Shown here one piece after another: positions 13,446 through 16,763 of a stretch of 16,763 nucleotides of DNA. Each line of letters opens with the position of its first letter. Position 1 is the stretch's first letter. Position numbers and translations under genes: made by a program. The notes beneath the pieces were generated by a model. It was given only the letters and a program-made list of their open reading frames with translations. It was not told the DNA's origin and ran no database searches. This DNA is from Flavobacteriales bacterium (GTDB lineage Bacteria > Bacteroidota > Bacteroidia > Flavobacteriales_D > Parvicellaceae), in NCBI GenBank assembly GCA_015488785.1, contig WFNC01000057.1, forward strand, positions 1 through 16,763, read 5' to 3'.

Positions 13446-14855
13446 ATGAAAATTGAACAACTTTATACAAACTGTTTAGCAGAAGCGGCTTATTATATAG
13501 AATCTAACGGAGAAGCAGTGGTAATTGACCCATTGAGAGATGTAGATGAATATATAGAAAAAGCAAAAATAGGAAATGCGAAAATTAAGTATATCTTTTT
13601 AACACATTTTCACGCTGATTTTGTTTCAGGACATATCGATTTAGCAAAAAAGACAGGAGCAACTATTGTTTTTGGACCTGGAGCTAAAGCAGATTTTAAA
13701 TTTCATGAAGCTACTGATGGAGAAATATATAAAGTAGGAGAATTAACATTAGAATTACTTCACACACCAGGACATACAATGGAATCTATTTCGTTGCTAT
13801 TAAAAGATGTAAATGGTAAAGATCAATGTATTTTTACAGGAGATGTTTTGTTTATTGGAGATGTAGGAAGACCAGATTTGGCCGTAAAATCCGACATTAC
13901 TCAAGAAGACTTAGCAGGACATTTATTTGATTCGTTAAGAAATAAAGTAATGCCATTGGCAGATGATGTAATTGTTTACCCCAATCATGGAGCAGGTTCT
14001 GCTTGTGGAAAAAACATGAGTAAAGAAACTTTTGATACTTTAGGACATCAAAAAGAAGTAAACTATGCCCTTAGAGCGGACATGACTAAAGAAGAGTTTA
14101 TAAAAGAGGTATTGACAGGACTAAAAACACCGCCTCAGTATTTCCCTAAGAATGTAATGCTAAATAAATCGATCAATTTGGATATTGATTCTATTCTAAA
14201 AAGAGGAAGTGAAGCTTTGGATGTAGAAACATTTAAGTCAATGGCAGAACATGACGGAGCTTTGGTTATCGATTGTAGAACGCAACAAGAGTTTGCAAAA
14301 TCGCATATTCCTAACTCTTGGTTTTTAGGTTTAGATGGTAATTTTGCCCCATGGGTAGGCGCTTTAATCGAAGACATAAAACAACCTATAATTTTAGTCG
14401 CTCCGTTTGGTAGAGAAGAAGAAGCTGCTTCTCGTTTAGCACGAATTGGGTACGACAATTCTTTAGGATTCTTAAAAGGAGGGATTCAAACTTGGATTGA
14501 CGCAGGCAATGAAGTTGGAAGTCTTAAATCGATATTGGCTACAGAAATGGAGCAAGATTTGAAAAGAGGAATCAACTTAGTAGATGTAAGAAAAGAATCA
14601 GAATATTTATCAGAGCATAGTATAGATGCAGGAAACGAACCTTTAGACACTTTATTAAATAACATTAAAGCATTTGACAAAAACAAAACCTACTACATTC
14701 ATTGTGCAGGAGGTTATCGTTCGATGATTGCTTGTTCGATATTAAAAGCAAATGACAGACAGAACGTAATTGATGTACAAGGAGGTTTTAAAGCAATAAA
14801 AGACAATACTGACTTAATATTATCCGAGTATGTATGCCCAAGCACATTGCTATAA
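13446..14855 (+). CDS. CstB-like persulfide dioxygenase-rhodanese fusion (metallo-beta-lactamase fold)
   Basis: Probably oxidises low-molecular-weight persulfides to sulfite and thiosulfate in the cytoplasm. The 469 residues (ATG at 13446) hold three domains. The first is an N-terminal metallo-beta-lactamase domain of the ETHE1/persulfide dioxygenase type: THFHADFVSGH with H54, H56, D58 and H63; H110 in HTPGHT; D133 in FTGD; H181 in PNHGAGSACG. The second is a rhodanese-like domain (about 255-355) whose active-site loop reads APFGREEEA and lacks the cysteine. The third is a C-terminal rhodanese (about 365-469) with an intact CAGGYRS loop, C420. Dioxygenase plus dead plus live rhodanese is the order known for Staphylococcus aureus CstB; assignment by architecture is inference. 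An in-frame TTG at 13422 is less likely. Two rhodanese genes follow on the same strand. Confidence 0.92.
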   Translation: MKIEQLYTNCLAEAAYYIESNGEAVVIDPLRDVDEYIEKAKIGNAKIKYIFLTHFHADFVSGHIDLAKKTGATIVFGPGAKADFKFHEATDGEIYKVGELTLELLHTPGHTMESISLLLKDVNGKDQCIFTGDVLFIGDVGRPDLAVKSDITQEDLAGHLFDSLRNKVMPLADDVIVYPNHGAGSACGKNMSKETFDTLGHQKEVNYALRADMTKEEFIKEVLTGLKTPPQYFPKNVMLNKSINLDIDSILKRGSEALDVETFKSMAEHDGALVIDCRTQQEFAKSHIPNSWFLGLDGNFAPWVGALIEDIKQPIILVAPFGREEEAASRLARIGYDNSLGFLKGGIQTWIDAGNEVGSLKSILATEMEQDLKRGINLVDVRKESEYLSEHSIDAGNEPLDTLLNNIKAFDKNKTYYIHCAGGYRSMIACSILKANDRQNVIDVQGGFKAIKDNTDLILSEYVCPSTLL

Positions 14856-14943
14856 TTATAAAAAACAGAAAACTAAAATTTAGTTTGAATATACAAATTG
14901 TAAAAGAGGTAGAAATCTTAATAATTAAATAAAAAAAAGTAAA

Positions 14944-15219
14944 ATGAGTTTAGAAAACGTAGATTTTAAAAAAGCAACAATCATTGATGTAAGAACTCCA
15001 GGAGAGTTTTCAATGGGAAAAGTAGAAGGAGCAATAAATATTCCTTTGGATCAAGTACCAACTAGAATTGATGATTTTAAAGCTATTGATGGTGATATTA
15101 TCTTGTGTTGTGCAAGTGGAGGAAGAAGTGGTCAAGCGACGATGTTCTTACAACAAAACGGAATGACTAATGTTCACAACGGTGGAGGTTGGCAAATGGT
15201 CGCAATGCAAGTAATGTAA
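14944..15219 (+). CDS. Single-domain rhodanese (sulfurtransferase), copy 1
   Basis: A 91-residue cytoplasmic rhodanese-like protein that would carry sulfane sulfur as a cysteine persulfide. The domain fills the whole protein: IIDVRTPGEF near the N-terminus, then INIPLDQVP, then the active-site loop CASGGRS with C56, preceded directly by another cysteine (C55). The C-terminal GGGWQMV is shared with copy 2. There is no signal peptide or anchor. The gene starts 88 bases after the CstB-like gene and is likely in its operon; a small inverted repeat (14870-14886) lies in the gap. About three quarters of the residues are identical to the next gene, so the two arose by tandem duplication. Confidence 0.93.
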   Translation: MSLENVDFKKATIIDVRTPGEFSMGKVEGAINIPLDQVPTRIDDFKAIDGDIILCCASGGRSGQATMFLQQNGMTNVHNGGGWQMVAMQVM

Positions 15220-15276
15220 TAAAAATAACTTCATTTTTTAAAATTTTAAGAATAAGTAAAACATAAAATATATAGT

Positions 15277-15549
15277 ATGAGTTTAGAAAACGTAGATTAT
15301 AGTAAAGCGACAATTATAGATGTTAGATCTGAAGGTGAATATGAAATGGGATGCGTAGCTGGTTCTAAAAACATTCCCTTGAATGAAGTTCCAGATAGAG
15401 TTGAGGAATTTAAAGCTATAGAAGGTGACATTATTTTATGTTGTGCTAGCGGAAACAGAAGCGGTCAAGCAACAATGTTTTTACAGCAAAATGGAATGAC
15501 CAACGTTTATAACGGTGGAGGTTGGCAAATGGTTGATATGAATATGTAA
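15277..15549 (+). CDS. Single-domain rhodanese (sulfurtransferase), copy 2
   Basis: A 90-residue paralogue of the preceding gene; the first seven codons (MSLENVD) are identical even at DNA level. The catalytic loop is CASGNRS with C56, again preceded by C55. It differs from copy 1 in having a third cysteine (C26) in EMGCVAG and in a more acidic surface (EGEYEMG, RVEEF). These differences suggest the copies pass sulfur to, or accept it from, different partners rather than being redundant (inference). The gap to copy 1 is 57 bases with no obvious promoter or terminator, so they are probably cotranscribed. The stop codon abuts an inverted-repeat mini-element. Confidence 0.93.
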   Translation: MSLENVDYSKATIIDVRSEGEYEMGCVAGSKNIPLNEVPDRVEEFKAIEGDIILCCASGNRSGQATMFLQQNGMTNVYNGGGWQMVDMNM

Positions 15550-15654
15550 TACCAATTAAATGTTGAAATGCGCCAAATAAATAATTTTATTTGAAGAAGT
15601 TTATGTAAAAATAAATTTCATTTCTTAAGGCGTATTTCAATACATAATTGGTAT
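15549..15654. mobile_element. 106-bp inverted-repeat mini-element (MITE-like)
   Basis: The two ends are imperfect inverted repeats of 26 bases: 15549-15574, beginning ATACCAATTA, and 15629-15654, ending TAATTGGTAT. They match at about 22 of 26 positions, including the outer 10 and the TTGAAAT block. The AT-rich centre has no coding capacity. Read as CCAATTA...TAATTGG, the element is flanked by TA on both sides, which would fit a TA-target transposase (inference). Transcribed, it would form a long hairpin directly after the second rhodanese stop codon. Confidence 0.6.
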
Positions 15655-15691
15655 AATCATTTCTCTTTTCACCATTAAGTTTAAAAAATAA

Positions 15692-15727
15692 AAAAAGCCT
15701 TTACTAAGAAATTAGTGAAGGCTTTTT
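15692..15727 (+). terminator. Rho-independent terminator of the rhodanese operon
   Basis: A 16-bp stem (15692-15707 with 15712-15727, one G-U pair) is closed by a GAAA tetraloop and ends in a T run. It lies about 140 bases after the second rhodanese, beyond the mini-element. The A run on its 5' side could also make it work in the other direction. Confidence 0.85.
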
Positions 15728-15755
15728 CATGTAAAATAGTCTTCCAAAATACCAA

Positions 15756-15786
15756 TTGGAAATCTTAATATTAAACACTAACTTTG
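15756..15786 (+). promoter_or_regulatory. Promoter of the aldehyde dehydrogenase gene
   Basis: TTG (15756-15758), 20 bases, then TAACTTTG (15779-15786) is a full match to the Bacteroidota promoter. Transcription would start near 15793, giving a 27-base leader. The TTG lies within ATACCAATTGG (15749-15759), which matches the tip of the adjacent inverted-repeat element. Confidence 0.6.
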
Positions 15787-15819
15787 TACAAATAGAAATA
15801 CCTAAAACTATAAAATAAA

Positions 15820-16763
15820 ATGTTAGACGTAATGAACCAAACTACAGAAATCCAAAAAGTACTTTCTACTTTAGGAGTAAAAGAGCACAACACTGGAGCA
15901 GCAGTTGGAAACAACTGGATTGCAACAAAAGGAGAAAAAATAGATTCTTATTCTCCAGTTGACGGAAATTTAATCGCTAGTGTTTCTGCAGCAACAACAG
16001 AAGACTACGAAGCTTGTATCGTAAAAGCAAAAGAAGCATTTAAAAGCTGGAAAAATGTACCTGCTCCAAGAAGAGGAGAAATAGTACGTCAGTTTGGAGA
16101 AGAATTGCGTAAAGTAAAAGACGAGTTAGGAGCTTTAGTTTCTTACGAAATGGGAAAATCATTACAAGAAGGACTTGGAGAAGTTCAAGAAATGATTGAT
16201 ATCTGTGATTTTGCAGTAGGTTTGTCTCGTCAATTGAACGGGGTTACTTTGCACTCAGAAAGACCACAACATAGAATGTATGATCAATACCATCCAATAG
16301 GAATAGTAGGGATTATATCTGCATTTAACTTTCCTGTTGCTGTTTGGAGTTGGAATACTGCTTTGGCTTGGATAGCTGGAGATGTTTGTATTTGGAAACC
16401 ATCAGAAAAAGCACCTTTGTGTGGAGTGGCTTGTCAAAACATTATCAATAAAGTAATTGAAAACAACGAAGATGTTCCCGATGGAATTTCTTGTTTAGTT
16501 ATTGGAGATGCTGAGATAGGTAAAGTAATGGCTAACGATACTAGAGTTCCTTTGGTTTCTGCAACTGGATCTACTCGTATGGGAAAATCTGTTAGTGCTG
16601 CTGTAGCATCTAGATTAGGAAACTCATTGTTAGAATTGGGAGGAAACAACGCTGTAATTATTACACCTAGTGCCGATTTAAAAATGGTATTGCCAGCATT
16701 GGTATTTGGAGCTGTAGGAACTACAGGACAAAGATGTACCTCTACAAGAAGACTAATTATACA
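15820..16763 (+). CDS. Aldehyde dehydrogenase, ALDH7/antiquitin-like (aminoadipate-semialdehyde dehydrogenase type), 3' end outside window
   Basis: An NAD(P)-dependent aldehyde dehydrogenase. The first 314 residues are visible; the family is about 510 long, so roughly 200 residues lie beyond the edge. The NAD-binding segments ISAFNFPVAVWSWN (167-180) and WKPSEKAPL (192-200), and the glycine motif SATGSTRMG (247-255), are intact. The catalytic pair is present with correct spacing: general base E272 in LELGGNN and nucleophile C306 in GQRCTSTRR. The sequence style (NGVTLHSERP, YHPIGIVGIISAFNFP) resembles the ALDH7 group, which oxidises alpha-aminoadipate semialdehyde in lysine catabolism; that substrate is inferred. 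ATG at 15820 is used, but an in-frame ATG at 15832 (MNQTTEIQ) is also possible. It has its own promoter after a strong terminator, so it is not part of the sulfur operon. Confidence 0.93.
   Translation, partial: MLDVMNQTTEIQKVLSTLGVKEHNTGAAVGNNWIATKGEKIDSYSPVDGNLIASVSAATTEDYEACIVKAKEAFKSWKNVPAPRRGEIVRQFGEELRKVKDELGALVSYEMGKSLQEGLGEVQEMIDICDFAVGLSRQLNGVTLHSERPQHRMYDQYHPIGIVGIISAFNFPVAVWSWNTALAWIAGDVCIWKPSEKAPLCGVACQNIINKVIENNEDVPDGISCLVIGDAEIGKVMANDTRVPLVSATGSTRMGKSVSAAVASRLGNSLLELGGNNAVIITPSADLKMVLPALVFGAVGTTGQRCTSTRRLII

Noticed and set aside
14870..14886. Inverted repeat AAACTAAA/TTTAGTTT between the CstB-like gene and rhodanese copy 1
   Set aside because: The loop would be only 1-3 bases, the stem is all weak pairs but one each side, and no T run follows. 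It is too weak to call a terminator.

Overview
The window looks like chromosomal DNA from a member of the Flavobacteriia (Bacteroidota), probably a marine or host-associated Flavobacteriaceae. Four things point there: the AT-rich composition; a type IX secretion (T9SS) C-terminal sorting domain; promoters of the Bacteroidota type (TTG, 19-21 bases, TAnnTTTG), often with no Shine-Dalgarno sequence; and the gene families present. Genus and species cannot be assigned from this sequence alone.

Layout. Positions 1-2057 (minus) hold most of a secreted M4 (thermolysin-like) metallopeptidase with PKD and Ig-like modules, running off the left edge. At 2268-3110 (minus) is a lipoprotein that also ends in a T9SS sorting domain. 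Positions 3184-7715 (minus) form a tight three-gene operon: an RND/MMPL-type exporter, rfbA and a polyprenyl diphosphate synthase. Positions 7910-9539 (minus) hold a redox cluster: two thioredoxins, a small two-helix membrane protein and a Crp/Fnr-family regulator that appears to start at an overlapping TTG. A tRNA-Phe(GAA) gene with its own promoter and terminator lies at 9916-9988, followed by a prohibitin-family (SPFH) protein. A 666-base gene-free stretch (10889-11554) carries a degenerate 16-base tandem repeat and a structured inverted-repeat element. A tRNA-dihydrouridine synthase (plus) and rsmA (minus) then converge and overlap by 8 bases.

From 13446 rightward (plus) comes a sulfur-handling operon: a CstB-like protein joining a persulfide-dioxygenase metallo-beta-lactamase domain to one dead and one live rhodanese domain, then two tandem single-domain rhodaneses. 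This operon ends in an inverted-repeat mini-element and a strong terminator. An ALDH7-like aldehyde dehydrogenase with its own promoter runs off the right edge.

The most interesting inference is that the thioredoxin/Crp cluster and the CstB-like operon, 4 kb apart, may form one regulon. A 14-base site of Crp/Fnr architecture (GTWAC-N4-GTTAC) sits exactly 22 bases upstream of a -7-like element in front of both operons, and both promoters lack a well-spaced -33 TTG. This suggests the regulator encoded in the window activates both a persulfide-oxidation module and a thiol-reduction module, and its own operon.
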